A model generated the notes under the pieces. It was not told the DNA's origin. It worked only from the letters and a program-made list of their open reading frames with translations, and did not search any database. From Sodalis sp. dw_96 (GTDB lineage Bacteria; Pseudomonadota; Gammaproteobacteria; Enterobacterales; Enterobacteriaceae), in the NCBI RefSeq assembly GCF_018449575.1, contig NZ_JAAVUT010000009.1, forward strand, positions 62,001-126,000: a stretch of 64,000 bases of DNA, written 5' to 3'. The position numbers were made by a program, and so were the translations under genes. How positions within the stretch are numbered: position 1 is the stretch's first letter; the number at the start of each line of letters is the position of its first letter. Positions 1 to 10,614 of this stretch are shown in pieces.

Positions 1-239
1 CCGACCCGCCATCCCCGTTGCTGTAAATGCGTCACCAGCCACAATACCACCGGTGTTTTGCCATTTCCGCCCGCCGTCAGGTTACCCACCACCACCACCG
101 GCAACGGAAAACGCGAGGTCTTGCGCCAACCCAGGCGGTAGCTGGTTTTAACCACGGCGCTCACCAGCCCGTATAACCAGGAAAAGGGCAACAAAAGCCA
201 GTACCAGTGCTCCCCGCCGAACCAGATGCGTTCAATCAT
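1..239 (-). CDS. lpxK: tetraacyldisaccharide 4'-kinase LpxK, N-terminal part
   Basis: Only the first 79 codons lie in the window; the gene continues beyond base 1. LpxK phosphorylates the 4' position of the tetraacyldisaccharide lipid A precursor at the inner face of the cytoplasmic membrane. The visible part has a hydrophobic N-terminal stretch (about residues 13-30) used as membrane anchor and the family P-loop [12 protein letters not shown] at residues 52-63. The ATG at 237-239 overlaps the msbA stop codon (232-234), which indicates translational coupling in the msbA-lpxK operon, the usual enterobacterial arrangement. Identification is secure despite truncation. Confidence 0.95.
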   Translation of the reverse strand, partial: MIERIWFGGEHWYWLLLPFSWLYGLVSAVVKTSYRLGWRKTSRFPLPVVVVGNLTAGGNGKTPVVLWLVTHLQQRGWRV

Positions 240-1983
240 TGCGGAATTGCAGCCGGTAGAGTTGGGCATAGGCGCCTTTTTTAGCCAATAAATCCTCGTG
301 CGACCCGCGTTCCACTATTCTGCCGTCTTCCACCACCAGAATTTCATCCGCTTTTTCAATGGTTGACAGCCGATGGGCAATCACCAGCGAGGTGCGGTTT
401 TTCTGCAGCTCGTCCAGCGCTTTCTGTATGGCGCGTTCCGACTCGGTATCCAGCGCCGAGGTGGCTTCATCAAGGATCAGCACCGGGCAGTCCCGCAGCA
501 ATGCGCGGGCAATGGCGATACGCTGTCGTTGCCCTCCCGAGAGCAATACGCCGTTTTCACCAATTACCGTATTCAGCCCATTCTCCATTTTTTCAATAAA
601 ATCCATAGCATAGGCCATACGGGCGGCATCTTCGATTTCCGCCGCCGTGAACCGGTCTTTGCGGGCGTAGGCAATATTATTGGCGATGGTGTCATTAAAT
701 AAGTGTACATTCTGCGACACCAGCGCCACCTGATCCCGTAACGACGGCAGGGTATATTCCCGCAAATCGTAGCCGTCCAGCAGCACCTGCCCTTCCTGCA
801 CGTCATAAAAACGGGTCATCAAATTGGCGATTGTGGATTTGCCGGAACCGGAACGTCCTACCAGCGCCACGGTTTTACCCGCCGGGATGGTCAGATTGAT
901 ATCCCGCAGCGAGGGTACATCGGTACCCGGATAAGAGAACGTCACATGGCGGAATTCAATATTTCCTTCGGCGCGTTCGACAACCCGGGTGCCTTCGTCC
1001 TTTTCCTTTTCCATATCCAGAATGGCGAACAGGGTCTGGCAGGCCGCCATGCCGCGCTGGAACTGCGCGTTAACGTTGGTGAGGGATTTCAGCGGGCGCA
1101 TCAGGGCAATCATGGATGAAAACACCACCGTGATGGTCCCGGCGGTGAGGTTTTGCATCACGCTGGGGAAACTGGCGGCATACAGCACGAAGGCCAGCGC
1201 CAGGGAAGCGATGAACTGGATCACCGGGTCCGATACCGACGCGGCGGACACCATTTTCATGCCCTGCTGCCGCATGCGGTTGCTGACATGGTCAAAGCGT
1301 TCGCTTTCCACTTTCTGGCCGCCGAAAATCAATACTTCTTTATGCCCCTTGAGCATCTGTTCGGCGCTGGTGGTGACCTGGCCCATGGTATTCTGCATGG
1401 TTTTGCTGATGTTGCGAAAACGCTTGGACACCTGGCGAATGGACATCGATACAATGGGCGCGATAACCACCAGGATCAAGGAGAGCTGCCAGCTGTAATA
1501 GAACATCATGATAAACAGGCCGATAATCGAGGCGCTTTCACGGATGACGGTTATCAGCGCGCCGGATGAGGACGAAGCCACCTGTTCCGAATCATAGGTA
1601 ATGCGCGACAAGAGCGTACCGGTGGATTGCTGATCAAAAAAGGACACCGGCATGCCCATCATATGGCTGAACAGCCGCCGGCGCATCTGCATCACCACCT
1701 TGCCGGATACCCATGCCACGCAGTAGCTGGAAACAAAGCCCGTCACCCCGCGTACTATCATCAGACCGATGACCACCAGGGGCATCCACACCAGGATTCT
1801 CGCGTTGGTCTTACCAAAACCTTCATCCAAAAGAGGCTTAAGCAGCGATAACATTAACGTATCACTGGCAGCATTAAGAATCAGCGCAATTGACGCGGCG
1901 ATCAAGCCGGTCTTGAAAGGGGAGATCATCGGCCAGAGGCGACGGAACGTCTGCCACGTGGAGAGATCTTTATCATTTAGCAT
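232..1983 (-). CDS. msbA: lipid A/LPS flippase MsbA (ABC exporter)
   Basis: The 583-residue protein is a half-transporter whose homodimer flips core-lipid A across the inner membrane. The N-terminal half carries six predicted membrane helices. The C-terminal nucleotide-binding domain shows Walker [10 protein letters not shown] (about residue 376), the signature LSGGQRQR (about 481), Walker [12 protein letters not shown] and the switch histidine in IAHRLST. Length matches E. coli MsbA (582). It follows ycaI by 37 bp and overlaps lpxK, so ycaI-msbA-lpxK probably form one unit. The start [10 protein letters not shown] matches the family N-terminus. Confidence 0.98.
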   Translation of the reverse strand: MLNDKDLSTWQTFRRLWPMISPFKTGLIAASIALILNAASDTLMLSLLKPLLDEGFGKTNARILVWMPLVVIGLMIVRGVTGFVSSYCVAWVSGKVVMQMRRRLFSHMMGMPVSFFDQQSTGTLLSRITYDSEQVASSSSGALITVIRESASIIGLFIMMFYYSWQLSLILVVIAPIVSMSIRQVSKRFRNISKTMQNTMGQVTTSAEQMLKGHKEVLIFGGQKVESERFDHVSNRMRQQGMKMVSAASVSDPVIQFIASLALAFVLYAASFPSVMQNLTAGTITVVFSSMIALMRPLKSLTNVNAQFQRGMAACQTLFAILDMEKEKDEGTRVVERAEGNIEFRHVTFSYPGTDVPSLRDINLTIPAGKTVALVGRSGSGKSTIANLMTRFYDVQEGQVLLDGYDLREYTLPSLRDQVALVSQNVHLFNDTIANNIAYARKDRFTAAEIEDAARMAYAMDFIEKMENGLNTVIGENGVLLSGGQRQRIAIARALLRDCPVLILDEATSALDTESERAIQKALDELQKNRTSLVIAHRLSTIEKADEILVVEDGRIVERGSHEDLLAKKGAYAQLYRLQFRND

Positions 1984-2020
1984 TTAATTAACCAGCGCTT
2001 AGACTAAATAGCCGACCATT

Positions 2021-4291
2021 CTACCCATTATCCGCCTGGACGCCAAACCACTGGTGATACCATCGAGGCATAATTTGTTCCCGATAACCTTTTATCACCC
2101 ATTTATCCTGGTAAAACTGAACGCTAATCTGTCCGGACCGCGCGGTATCGTGCCAGGGGATGCCCTCTTGGCCGTAGCGATGGCGGATCTTTTCCGCCGG
2201 CAGACGCCACGGATTGAAGCGAGCCGCCGATACCAGCGCGGCCCGGGGGCGGACCGCCCTTAAAAACGGCTTGGTTGACGAGGTTTTGCTGCCATGGTGC
2301 GGCACCTGCAAAATATCCGCCCGCAGCAAATCGCGGCCGGCCCGAAGAAGCGCCCGTTCCGCCGGCGCTTCGATATCGCCGGTTAACAGCACCCGGAACT
2401 TGCCGTCATCAATTCGAATCACGCAAGAGTCATTATTATTGGCTTTCGCCACCTGTTTCGGCGGCCACAGCACCTGGAACCGTAGCCCCTGCCAGACCCA
2501 GCTCTGCCCCTTGATGCAAGGTTGATGATCGTCGGCGCGATAGGAACTGGCCACCGGGACAAGAGGATAAACCTTCTTGAGGGTATCCAAACCGCCGATA
2601 TGATCCTGATGGCTGTGGCTCAGCCAGATGGCCTCCGGCGTCAGGCCGCGCCAGACGAGATAAGGCACGATTTCGGCTTTGCCGATGTCGCCGCCGCGCC
2701 AGCTGACGCCGGTATCGTATAAAAATACCCGGCCGTTGCGCTCTACGGCCACCGCCAGGCCGTGTCCCACGTCCAGCATATCCAGCCGCCAGCGGGGCCG
2801 CTGGTTATCCTTCGGCAGCAATAGCAGGGCGCTTATCACCACCATATTCAACCGGTAGGTCTTCCACCAGCCGAAGCGCCAGATAACTACCGCCAGCCAG
2901 CCGCCGATACTGACTGCCATACCGGTTTCCGCCAGTTCAAACCAGCCTCGCCGCAGACTGGATAAAGGCATGAATACCCAATCCAGGGAGCGGTTGGCCA
3001 AGCCCCATAACAGAGCGCTGATGCCCGGCAACAGGGCTAAACACAGGGCCGACAGAATCAATGGGGTAGTGATAAATGAAACCAGCGGTACGGCCCAGAG
3101 ATTCGCGGGTAAAGACCAGGGATTGGCGCCGTGGAACAGACCCCATTGCAGCGGCAGCAGCAATAAGGTCATACCGGTTTGCAGGTGCAGCCAGCGCAAG
3201 GCAACCCATCGCCTGCCGGACTGGCAGCAAACCGGCAGCGGCGCCCATTGAAACCAGAAAATCAGCGCCGACACCGCCAGGCAGGATAACCACAGGCTGG
3301 TGGACAGCACGCTGAGGGGATCGGTAACCAGTATCAGGGCAACGCACCACAGCCAGACTTGCCAGGCACCGCAATGCGCCCCGCGTAAACGCAGCAGGAT
3401 CCATAAGGATAAGGCAATCAAGGCCCTGACCGCGGGGAAATTGACGCCGGAAATCCAGACATAACCCGCCGCGGTCCCCCAACTCACCATCAGGGGCATA
3501 GCCGGGGTTATCCAGCGCATCGGCAGGAAAAACTGCCCGCCCCGCCCCACCAGCCAGCCGAACAGGGCCGCAAGGGAGATGTGCAGGCCGGAAATGGCCA
3601 TTAAATGAGCGGTGCCGGTTTGCTGCAGTTCCAGTCGAATATCCTCCGGCATGCTTTTACCTTCGCCGAAGGCCAATGCCAGCAAAATTGACGACCATTT
3701 AAGACGACTGATATGCCGGGATGCATCGTCTATCAGCTGCTGGCGCAGGTTGCAGCGGTCATCGATAAGCTTGGCCTTGATGACCCGACCCACCAGCGGT
3801 TGATGGTTGGCCACTCCCCAGCGCTGGCTGTCGAAACCGCCCTCATTAAGCCGGCTGTGCTGGGGGCGCAGTTTTAGGGTCATCCGCCACTGCTGGCCTG
3901 CGCACCAGTGAGACGGCAACGCCGACCAGCCTACCGAGGCATAAATCGGCGGAAAAACCCGCCGTCCGCCGGAATGGGTAATTTTGACCACCGCCCGCGA
4001 GCGCGGACTATCTGCATAAGAAATGCTGGCAATAGTTGCCCGCACGGTGATTTTGGGCCGGGAGAGCTCCGTCGTTTGTTGTAATAGGTGTCCGGCGCTC
4101 CAGCACCCCCAGACAAAACTTGCCAGGGCAACGGCCGCCATCAGCGGATAATAACCCCGGACCAGGACCAACAGCCAGGCGACGGCCATCACGCCGTAAA
4201 GTGTGGTTGGCCCCGGTAAATGCGGCAATAAGGTTAGCGGCAGCACGCCGAGAATGGCGGAGAAGGCCAGGTGATTAAGTGATAACGGCAT
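2021..4291 (-). CDS. ycaI: ComEC/Rec2-family DNA-uptake membrane protein YcaI
   Basis: The 756-residue protein has an N-terminal multi-helix region, a central competence domain with further membrane helices (containing HLMAISGLHIS), and a C-terminal metallo-beta-lactamase-like domain with the metal motif SHSHQDHIGG plus LLTGDIEAPAE and PHHGSKTSST. ComEC proteins form the inner-membrane channel for single-stranded DNA in naturally competent bacteria; in enterobacteria the homologue YcaI is conserved but competence is rarely shown. All domains appear intact with no frameshift. It sits directly upstream of msbA as in E. coli. Whether the organism takes up DNA cannot be judged from this window. 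Confidence 0.93.
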   Translation of the reverse strand: MPLSLNHLAFSAILGVLPLTLLPHLPGPTTLYGVMAVAWLLVLVRGYYPLMAAVALASFVWGCWSAGHLLQQTTELSRPKITVRATIASISYADSPRSRAVVKITHSGGRRVFPPIYASVGWSALPSHWCAGQQWRMTLKLRPQHSRLNEGGFDSQRWGVANHQPLVGRVIKAKLIDDRCNLRQQLIDDASRHISRLKWSSILLALAFGEGKSMPEDIRLELQQTGTAHLMAISGLHISLAALFGWLVGRGGQFFLPMRWITPAMPLMVSWGTAAGYVWISGVNFPAVRALIALSLWILLRLRGAHCGAWQVWLWCVALILVTDPLSVLSTSLWLSCLAVSALIFWFQWAPLPVCCQSGRRWVALRWLHLQTGMTLLLLPLQWGLFHGANPWSLPANLWAVPLVSFITTPLILSALCLALLPGISALLWGLANRSLDWVFMPLSSLRRGWFELAETGMAVSIGGWLAVVIWRFGWWKTYRLNMVVISALLLLPKDNQRPRWRLDMLDVGHGLAVAVERNGRVFLYDTGVSWRGGDIGKAEIVPYLVWRGLTPEAIWLSHSHQDHIGGLDTLKKVYPLVPVASSYRADDHQPCIKGQSWVWQGLRFQVLWPPKQVAKANNNDSCVIRIDDGKFRVLLTGDIEAPAERALLRAGRDLLRADILQVPHHGSKTSSTKPFLRAVRPRAALVSAARFNPWRLPAEKIRHRYGQEGIPWHDTARSGQISVQFYQDKWVIKGYREQIMPRWYHQWFGVQADNG

Positions 4292-4492
4292 CCGTGATCC
4301 GGTCAGGGAAATGAATCAGTCGGCCCCGAGAGGGGAACATGAACCGATTGTGAAACAGCCTGATGCGCGGTGCCACCGCCCTATTTTCAGTTATCGAAGC
4401 CTGTTCGGCAACGAATGTTGTGCTTGCAGCGATACAGTTAATGATGCGCGCTTGCATGCAAATTTTGCCGCCGTGGGGCATTGTCTTGCGGC

Positions 4493-4520
4493 CAAAAAAA
4501 AGACACCCTAGGGTGTCTTA
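4493..4520 (-). terminator. rho-independent terminator of ihfB
   Basis: Read on the minus strand this is a perfect stem AAGACACC/GGTGTCTT with a short loop, followed by a run of eight T. It lies about 45 bp after the ihfB stop and before ycaI, so it should end rpsA-ihfB transcripts and separate them from ycaI-msbA-lpxK. The rest of 4292-4565 holds only this hairpin and presumably the ycaI promoter. Confidence 0.85.
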
Positions 4521-4565
4521 TATGCGAGATTGGTTTTTTAACGTGGCTACAACATGACCATTTCG

Positions 4566-4853
4566 TTATGAACCATAAATATTGGCGCGGTCGCGAAGTT
4601 CCTTGCCGGGTTTGAAATGGGGGACATATTTACCCTCCAATTCCACTTTATCGCCGGTTTTTGGATTACGTCCGACACGCGGTGCACGGTAGTGAAGCGA
4701 AAAACTGCCGAAACCACGGATTTCGATGCGCTCACCGCTGGCGAGAGTGGTCGCCATATGTTCAAGCATCTCTTTCACCGCATCCTCAACAACTTTAGCC
4801 GGTATATGAGCGTGCTGGCCAGCAAGTCTTTCAATAAGTTCAGACTTGGTCAT
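4566..4853 (-). CDS. ihfB: integration host factor subunit beta
   Basis: The 95-residue DNABII-family protein pairs with IhfA to bend DNA at WATCAA-N4-TTR sites in transcription, replication and recombination. The DNA-binding arm [18 protein letters not shown] and the helical dimer core ([10 protein letters not shown] onwards) are intact. The ATG at 4851-4853 was chosen over an upstream in-frame codon because it matches E. coli IhfB (94 residues) and has a GGAGGAA ribosome site just upstream. It lies 93 bp after rpsA, the conserved rpsA-ihfB order. A candidate IHF site occurs in this same window upstream of focA. Confidence 0.97.
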   Translation of the reverse strand: MTKSELIERLAGQHAHIPAKVVEDAVKEMLEHMATTLASGERIEIRGFGSFSLHYRAPRVGRNPKTGDKVELEGKYVPHFKPGKELRDRANIYGS

Positions 4854-4946
4854 AGTTCCTCCAAGTTCGCGCACCCACTATCATCAAAGCGGCGCGCGAC
4901 TCACTTAGCTACCGTCCAGGAGCGGCGATAAAACCGCTCCCCCTTA

Positions 4947-6623
4947 TTATTCGCCTTTAGCTGCTTTGAACGCTTCGGCCATTGCGCTGGAGAAGTTGCC
5001 GGTATCTTCCTGTTTAGTGTTCACAGTAGCGATAGCTTCTTTCTCGTCAGCTTCATCCTTGGCACGTACCGACAGGCTCACAACGCGGTTTTTACGATCG
5101 ACGCCGGTGAATTTTGCTTCAACGTCGTCACCCACATTCAGAACCAATGTAGCGTCTTCAATGCGGTCACGCGAGGCTTCAGAGGCACGCAGATATCCTT
5201 CCACGCCGCCTGCTAATTCAACTGTAGCACCTTTTGCGTCAACTGCAGTGACTTTACCGGTAACAATGGTACCTTTCTTGTTCAAAGACAAATAGTTATT
5301 GAACGGGTCTTCAGCCAGTTGCTTCACGCCGAGGGAAATGCGTTCGCGTTCTGCGTCAACCTGCAGCACAACGGCGGCGATTTCGTCGCCTTTCTTGTAT
5401 TCGCGCACGGCTTCTTCACCGGCCACGTTCCAGGAAATATCGGACAGATGAACCAGGCCGTCGATACCGCCGTCCAGGCCGATAAAGATACCGAAATCGG
5501 TAATGGACTTGATCTTGCCCTCAACGCGGTCGCCCTTGTTGTGGGTTTCGGCGAACTGCTGCCACGGGTTGGCTTTACACTGTTTCAGGCCCAGGGAAAT
5601 ACGTCGACGTTCTTCGTCGATATCCAGCACCATCACTTCAACCACGTCGCCTACGTTAACAACCTTGGACGGATGGATATTTTTGTTGGTCCAATCCATT
5701 TCCGAAACGTGCACCAAACCTTCAACGCCTTCTTCGATTTCAACGAAGCAGCCGTAGTCGGTAAGATTGGTCACGCGACCGGTCAGGCGAGTGCCTTCAG
5801 GGTAACGTTTGGCAATTGCAACCCAAGGATCTTCGCCGAGCTGTTTCAGGCCCAGGGAAACACGGGTACGTTCGCGATCGAACTTCAGCACCTTGACGGT
5901 GATTTCATCGCCGACATTGACGATTTCGCTCGGATGCTTAACGCGTTTCCAGGCCATATCGGTAATGTGCAGCAAGCCGTCCACGCCGCCCAAGTCAACG
6001 AAGGCGCCGTAATCGGTAAGGTTCTTGACGATACCTTTTACTTCCATGCCTTCCTGCAGGTTTTCCAGCAGTTGGTCACGTTCCGCGCTGTTTTCGGATT
6101 CGATGACCGCACGACGGGAAACCACGACATTGTTACGTTTCTGGTCCAGCTTGATCACTTTAAACTCAAGCTCTTTGCCTTCCAAATGCAGGGTATCGCG
6201 TACCGGACGCACGTCCACCAACGAACCCGGCAAAAACGCACGGATGCCGTTCAGTTCGACGGTGAAGCCGCCTTTGACCTTGCCGTTGATGATGCCGGTA
6301 ACGGTCGCGGCTTCTTCATAGGCTTTTTCCAGCATCAGCCAGGCTTCGTGACGCTTGGCCTTTTCACGGGACAGCAATGTCTCGCCAAAACCGTCTTCCA
6401 CCGCGTCGAGGGCAACATCAACCTGATCGCCGACCTTGATTTCCAGTTCGCCCTGGGCATTTTTGAACTGTTCAATGGGAATGGCGGATTCGGATTTCAG
6501 TCCGGCGTCAACCAGAACGACATCTTTATCGATGGAGACCACGGTACCGCGTACGATCGAACCGGGACGGGTTTCGATTTCTTTCAGGGATTCTTCAAAG
6601 AGTTGAGCAAAAGATTCTGTCAT
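4947..6623 (-). CDS. rpsA: 30S ribosomal protein S1
   Basis: The 558-residue protein contains six S1/OB repeats: two N-terminal ribosome-binding repeats (about residues 20-165) and four RNA-binding repeats recognisable by recurrent [16 protein letters not shown]-, [16 protein letters not shown]- and [13 protein letters not shown]-type motifs. S1 recruits structured mRNAs to the 30S subunit. There is no strong Shine-Dalgarno sequence before the ATG, only GAAG about 10 nt upstream; a degenerate site is characteristic of rpsA, which relies on a structured, S1-autoregulated leader. Synteny cmk-rpsA-ihfB is conserved. Confidence 0.98.
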   Translation of the reverse strand: MTESFAQLFEESLKEIETRPGSIVRGTVVSIDKDVVLVDAGLKSESAIPIEQFKNAQGELEIKVGDQVDVALDAVEDGFGETLLSREKAKRHEAWLMLEKAYEEAATVTGIINGKVKGGFTVELNGIRAFLPGSLVDVRPVRDTLHLEGKELEFKVIKLDQKRNNVVVSRRAVIESENSAERDQLLENLQEGMEVKGIVKNLTDYGAFVDLGGVDGLLHITDMAWKRVKHPSEIVNVGDEITVKVLKFDRERTRVSLGLKQLGEDPWVAIAKRYPEGTRLTGRVTNLTDYGCFVEIEEGVEGLVHVSEMDWTNKNIHPSKVVNVGDVVEVMVLDIDEERRRISLGLKQCKANPWQQFAETHNKGDRVEGKIKSITDFGIFIGLDGGIDGLVHLSDISWNVAGEEAVREYKKGDEIAAVVLQVDAERERISLGVKQLAEDPFNNYLSLNKKGTIVTGKVTAVDAKGATVELAGGVEGYLRASEASRDRIEDATLVLNVGDDVEAKFTGVDRKNRVVSLSVRAKDEADEKEAIATVNTKQEDTGNFSSAMAEAFKAAKGE

Positions 6624-6693
6624 ATTGGATAATCTTCAGGTGTTTATGATTAACGTCCATCCGGCATCCTGCTTGATGGGGTTGTTTTACACG

Positions 6694-6719
6694 CCCCATT
6701 GCTGTTCCTTGCAACGGGG
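6694..6719 (-). promoter_or_regulatory. rpsA leader hairpin, candidate S1 autoregulatory element
   Basis: In the transcript the segment folds as CCCCGUUGC / GCAAUGGGG with one G-U pair and an eight-base loop AAGGAACA. It lies 71 bp upstream of the rpsA start. The enterobacterial rpsA translation-initiation region is known to use leader hairpins with GGA in the loops instead of a strong ribosome site. The hairpin and loop are seen directly; the role is inferred from that precedent. Confidence 0.5.
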
Positions 6720-6737
6720 TATTTGATTCTTATACAG

Positions 6738-7421
6738 CTATGCTAACGCCAGGATCCGCCGGGAATGGGCCAACGCCTGGACTATCACTTCTTCGATAGT
6801 CATACTGGTGGAATCCAGTACCAGCGCGTCTGGCGCCGGTATCAACGGCGCCACCGGACGATTTCTGTCGCGGCTGTCCCTTTCTTTTATCTCGGATAAA
6901 AGGCGTTCAAAGTTAACACTAAAGCCCTTTTCCTGCAACTGCCGCATGCGTCGGTGCGCTCTTTCTTCCGGCGACGCGTCAAGAAAAATCTTCACCGGCG
7001 CGTCGGCGAACACCACCGTGCCCATATCGCGACCGTCGGCGATAAGACCCGGCGCCTCGCGGAAAGCGCGCTGGCGGCGCAGCAACGCCTCGCGGACCCG
7101 GGGGAAAGCAGCGATTTTCGAGGCGGTATTTCCGACGGTTTCAGTACGGATTTCCTGGCCGACGTCTTCCCCTTCGAGCACGATTTCCAACTGTCCGTCC
7201 ACGACCTTGAAATGCACATCCAGGTGCGCCGCCAAGGGGACAAGGGCGTCTTCGGCGCTGATATCCACTTGATGATGCAGGGCCGCCAGCGCCAATACCC
7301 GGTAAATGGCCCCGGAATCGAGCAGATGCCATTGCAATGCTTCCGCCAATGCTTGACACAATGTGCCTTTACCCGCACCACTCGGTCCGTCGATGGTGAT
7401 CACCGGGATGACTGCTGCCAT
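6738..7421 (-). CDS. cmk: (d)CMP kinase
   Basis: The 227-residue cytidylate kinase phosphorylates CMP and dCMP using ATP in pyrimidine nucleotide recycling. The P-loop GPSGAGKGT is at residues 12-20; the NMP-binding insert and the LID region with [10 protein letters not shown] (about residues 180-190) are present. Length equals E. coli Cmk. It is followed by the rpsA leader, as in E. coli. The ycaL protease gene that separates aroA and cmk in K-12 is absent. Confidence 0.97.
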   Translation of the reverse strand: MAAVIPVITIDGPSGAGKGTLCQALAEALQWHLLDSGAIYRVLALAALHHQVDISAEDALVPLAAHLDVHFKVVDGQLEIVLEGEDVGQEIRTETVGNTASKIAAFPRVREALLRRQRAFREAPGLIADGRDMGTVVFADAPVKIFLDASPEERAHRRMRQLQEKGFSVNFERLLSEIKERDSRDRNRPVAPLIPAPDALVLDSTSMTIEEVIVQALAHSRRILALA

Positions 7422-7780
7422 TGTTGTTTTCTCCTCTCAGCGGGAAACTTCATTCCATAATAACGAAACCTCTTGTGAGGCATTATACGCATCATTACGG
7501 AATAAAGGTTACCCCTGCGTGGCGCTAATCTAAAATGGAAATATCTTTTGTGTATTGGCTCGATTGTAGTTCGCCCGGGCCATTTTTGCGCGGCCCGGCG
7601 GCAAGGAATATCCGGCATCGGCGAAAATCGTCGGCGGGATACCGCCAGCGGGCAATATGACGATTTCCCAACCCGCTTCCATTATGTTCCACGTCCGGCG
7701 GCCCGTGGCGCCCGTAAAGGCGCCCGGAGAGGCTCCGAAAAAGCCATCGGGCGTAAGGAGACGGCGCATTTATCCGCCGA
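7422..7780. other. intergenic gap cmk-aroA, no gene seen
   Basis: This is the position of ycaL in E. coli, but no M48-protease reading frame or clear remnant is visible. The gap contains G+C-rich inverted repeats: CGGGCC/GGCCCG at 7576-7597 and GGCGCC/GGCGCC at 7707-7724. Neither is followed by a T-run on the minus strand. It probably also holds the cmk promoter. Confidence 0.6.
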
Positions 7781-9067
7781 TTATTTCAGCGTGCTGACGG
7801 CGGCCAATTGCTGGAAATAGTCCGGGAAGGTCTTATGGGTGCATTTAGGATCCAGTATGGTGACCGGCGTATCGGACAAGGCCACCAGTGAAAAACACAT
7901 CGCCATCCGGTGATCGTTATAGGTGCCGATTTCGGCGAATTTCAGCGACTTGGGCGGCGTTATCTCGATAAAATCCTCACCCTCCACCACGTCGGCACCC
8001 ACCTTGCGCAGCTCGACGGCCATTGCCGACAGCCGGTCCGTCTCCTTCACACGCCAATTGTAGATATTGCGCAGCCGGGTGGTGCCGTCGGCGAACAGCG
8101 CGGTGGTGGCGATGGTCATGGCGGCGTCGGGGATATGATTCATGTCCATATCCACCGCGTGCAGCTCGCCCCGGGTGCACTCGATAAAATCGTCGCCCCA
8201 GCGGATAACCGCGCCCATGCGCTCCAGCACGTCGGCGAAGCGGATATCGCCCTGTACGCTGTTTTTGCCGATGCCGGTCACCCGGACGGTGCCGCCCCGG
8301 ATAGCCGCCGCCGCCAGGAAGTAGGATGCCGATGAGGCATCACCTTCCACCAGGTAATGTCCCGGCGAACGATAGCGATCGTTGCCCTTGAGGTAAAAAA
8401 CCCGGTAATTTTCGTGGTGAACGGTGATACCGAAGGTTTTCATCAGCGTCAGGGTGATGTCGATATAGGGACGGGAAACCAGTTCCCCTTTAATGCGGAT
8501 CACCGTATCTTCGGCCGCCAGGGGCGCCGCCATCAGCAGGGCGGTGAGAAATTGGCTGGAAACCGTGCCGTCCACCTCAATTTCGCCGCCGCGAAAACCG
8601 CCCCGAAGGCGCAGCGGCGGGTAATTCTCTTGCTCCAGGTATTCCACAACGGCGCCGCCCTGGCGCAGGGCATCCACCAAATGACCGATGGGGCGCTCTT
8701 TCATCCGCGGTTCACCGGTGAGGGTGATGTCATGCCGGCCCAGGCATAATATGGCCGCCAACGGCCGCATGGCGGTACCGGCGTTACCCAGGAACAGCTC
8801 CAGGGGCGCGGCGGCGGTCAGGGCGTGCCCCTGCCCGTCTATTTCGCACTGCCGACGGTCGGCGCTCAGGCGGCAGGTCACGCCCAACGCCGCCAGGGCC
8901 GCCAGCATATGGCGCACATCGTCACTGTCCAACAGATTGGTCAGCCGGGTGGTGCCGTGGGCCAGGGCCGCCAGCAGCAAAGCGCGGTTCGATACGCTTT
9001 TGGAGCCGGGCAGGTTAACGGTGCCGTTGACGTGCGCTACCGGTTGTAGGGTCAGGGATTCCTGCAT
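7781..9067 (-). CDS. aroA: 3-phosphoshikimate 1-carboxyvinyltransferase (EPSP synthase)
   Basis: The 428-residue enzyme joins shikimate-3-phosphate and phosphoenolpyruvate in aromatic amino acid synthesis. Substrate-binding motifs are [10 protein letters not shown] (lysine 23), [15 protein letters not shown] and [12 protein letters not shown]. The class I glyphosate-sensitive motif is unmodified. The ATG at 9065-9067 was chosen because the product then starts MQESLTLQP like E. coli AroA (427 residues); the longer frame needs a TTG start. It lies 135 bp after serC, the conserved serC-aroA pair. Confidence 0.97.
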   Translation of the reverse strand: MQESLTLQPVAHVNGTVNLPGSKSVSNRALLLAALAHGTTRLTNLLDSDDVRHMLAALAALGVTCRLSADRRQCEIDGQGHALTAAAPLELFLGNAGTAMRPLAAILCLGRHDITLTGEPRMKERPIGHLVDALRQGGAVVEYLEQENYPPLRLRGGFRGGEIEVDGTVSSQFLTALLMAAPLAAEDTVIRIKGELVSRPYIDITLTLMKTFGITVHHENYRVFYLKGNDRYRSPGHYLVEGDASSASYFLAAAAIRGGTVRVTGIGKNSVQGDIRFADVLERMGAVIRWGDDFIECTRGELHAVDMDMNHIPDAAMTIATTALFADGTTRLRNIYNWRVKETDRLSAMAVELRKVGADVVEGEDFIEITPPKSLKFAEIGTYNDHRMAMCFSLVALSDTPVTILDPKCTHKTFPDYFQQLAAVSTLK

Positions 9068-9202
9068 GTGAAACGCGTTCTCCAACAATGATAAAATCAG
9101 CGACCCCGGCGGTTAGGTCGGGGTCGCAGGTTAATTCATCCTATTCGCACAGCGAAAACAGCGAATATTCCGGCAAAAATCAGCTTGCCGGCTCGGTCTA
9201 AA

Positions 9203-10288
9203 TCAGCCGTGCCGCCGGGCGAATTCGGTCATAAAGTGCACCAAAGCTTCAACGCCCGCCAGCGGCATGGCATTATAAAGCGATGCGCGCATCCCGCCCA
9301 CCGCGCGGTGACCTTTCAGGGCGTGCAATCCGGCGGCAACCGACTCTTCCAGGAACAGCTTGTCCAATGCGGCATCCGCCAACAGGAAGGGAACGTTCAT
9401 GCGTGAACGGTTAGCCGGCGCCACATCGTTACGATAAAATTCGCTGCGGTCAATATACCCATACAGCAGCTCGGCTTTGGCCTGGTTGCGCCGATCCATT
9501 GCCGTCAGGCCGCCCTGCGCCTTCAGCCACTTGAATACCAGGCCGGAGAGATACCAGGCAAAAGTGGGCGGGGTATTGAACATGGAATCGTTTTCCGCCA
9601 GCACCTTGTAATCCAGGACCGAAGGGAGTTCGCGCCGGGCTTTGCCCAACAGATCTTCACGCACGATAACCAGCGTCAGCCCGGCCGGGCCGATATTTTT
9701 CTGTGCGCCGGCGTAAATCACGCCAAAACGGCTGACATCCAGCGGGCGGGAAAGAATAGTGGACGAATAGTCCGCCACCACCACTTTGTCGCCAAAATCG
9801 GGCAGCTCGTCTATGGCCAGGCCGTCGATGGTTTCATTGGGGCAGTAATGCACATACGCGCTGTCGGCGGACAGTGCCCATTCGTTCATGGGCTTGATGG
9901 CCCGTTGACCGTCAAGGCGGGTTTTAACGTCAATGACCCGGGGATCGCAGTACTTGCGGGCTTCGGCCACGGCGCTGTGGGCCCAATAGCCGCCGTCGAT
10001 GTAGTCGGCGCTCACCCCTTCCCCCAGAAGATTCAGCGGTACCGCGGCGAATTGCGCCCGAGCGCCGCCGTGGCTGAACAGCACTTTGTAGTTATCGGGG
10101 ATACTCAGCAATTCGCGCAAATCCTGTTCGGATTCTTTTGCCACCTCGATGAATTCCTTGCTGCGATGGCTGATTTCCATGACCGACGTACCCAATCCAT
10201 GCCAATTGCATAATTCCTGCTGCGCGCGCTGCAGTACTTCCACCGGAATCATTGCCGGGCCGGCGCTAAAATTAAAGACCTGATTCAT
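9203..10288 (-). CDS. serC: phosphoserine aminotransferase
   Basis: The 361-residue class V PLP enzyme converts 3-phosphohydroxypyruvate to phosphoserine (serine synthesis) and also serves pyridoxal phosphate synthesis. The PLP lysine lies in [12 protein letters not shown] near residue 198; the N-terminal [11 protein letters not shown] motif is present. Length is one residue below E. coli SerC (362). It is the first gene of serC-aroA; its upstream region (10289-10614) is shared with the divergent ycaO and contains a short ERIC-like palindrome. Confidence 0.97.
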   Translation of the reverse strand: MNQVFNFSAGPAMIPVEVLQRAQQELCNWHGLGTSVMEISHRSKEFIEVAKESEQDLRELLSIPDNYKVLFSHGGARAQFAAVPLNLLGEGVSADYIDGGYWAHSAVAEARKYCDPRVIDVKTRLDGQRAIKPMNEWALSADSAYVHYCPNETIDGLAIDELPDFGDKVVVADYSSTILSRPLDVSRFGVIYAGAQKNIGPAGLTLVIVREDLLGKARRELPSVLDYKVLAENDSMFNTPPTFAWYLSGLVFKWLKAQGGLTAMDRRNQAKAELLYGYIDRSEFYRNDVAPANRSRMNVPFLLADAALDKLFLEESVAAGLHALKGHRAVGGMRASLYNAMPLAGVEALVHFMTEFARRHG

Positions 10289-10333
10289 TTCCCCTCACCA
10301 CATTGACCAAAAACCGTTTGAACATCCGATGCC

Positions 10334-10410
10334 ATACCCTAAATAATTCGAGTTGCAGGCAGGGGTCGAGTAGTGCCAACACACCTGCAACTTGAATTAT
10401 GACGGGTATA
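10334..10410. repeat. short ERIC-type palindrome
   Basis: A 77-bp inverted repeat begins ATACCCTAAATAATTCGAG and ends with GACGGGTAT; arms of about 25 bp, including GAGTTGCAGG and CCTGCAACTT, pair across a loop of about 25 bp. These are the ERIC termini; the central ERIC core (CCCCAGGAGC...GACTGGGGTGAG) is missing, so this is an internally deleted member. It sits between the divergent serC and ycaO. Confidence 0.8.
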
Positions 10411-10614
10411 TCGTTTTTATCACTCACCTCCGGAGGTCGCAACGTTTATTGACTATCTTCCGCATTTTAGCCACTCACACATTCGCGGCCGGAATATCAA
10501 CCACACCGACCATAAGGCTGTTACGTCCGGCCACGGCCTTTACAGAGAATACATGGAGCCGTGAGGCAAAACACCGTATTATGCCGGTTTAGCGACGAGA
10601 TTAAAGTGAGCCTT

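Noticed and set aside
5319-6632. 437-codon open frame on the plus strand across rpsA
   Set aside because: It is antisense to the unmistakable S1 gene; strongly biased codon use in rpsA leaves the opposite strand open. No domain is recognisable.
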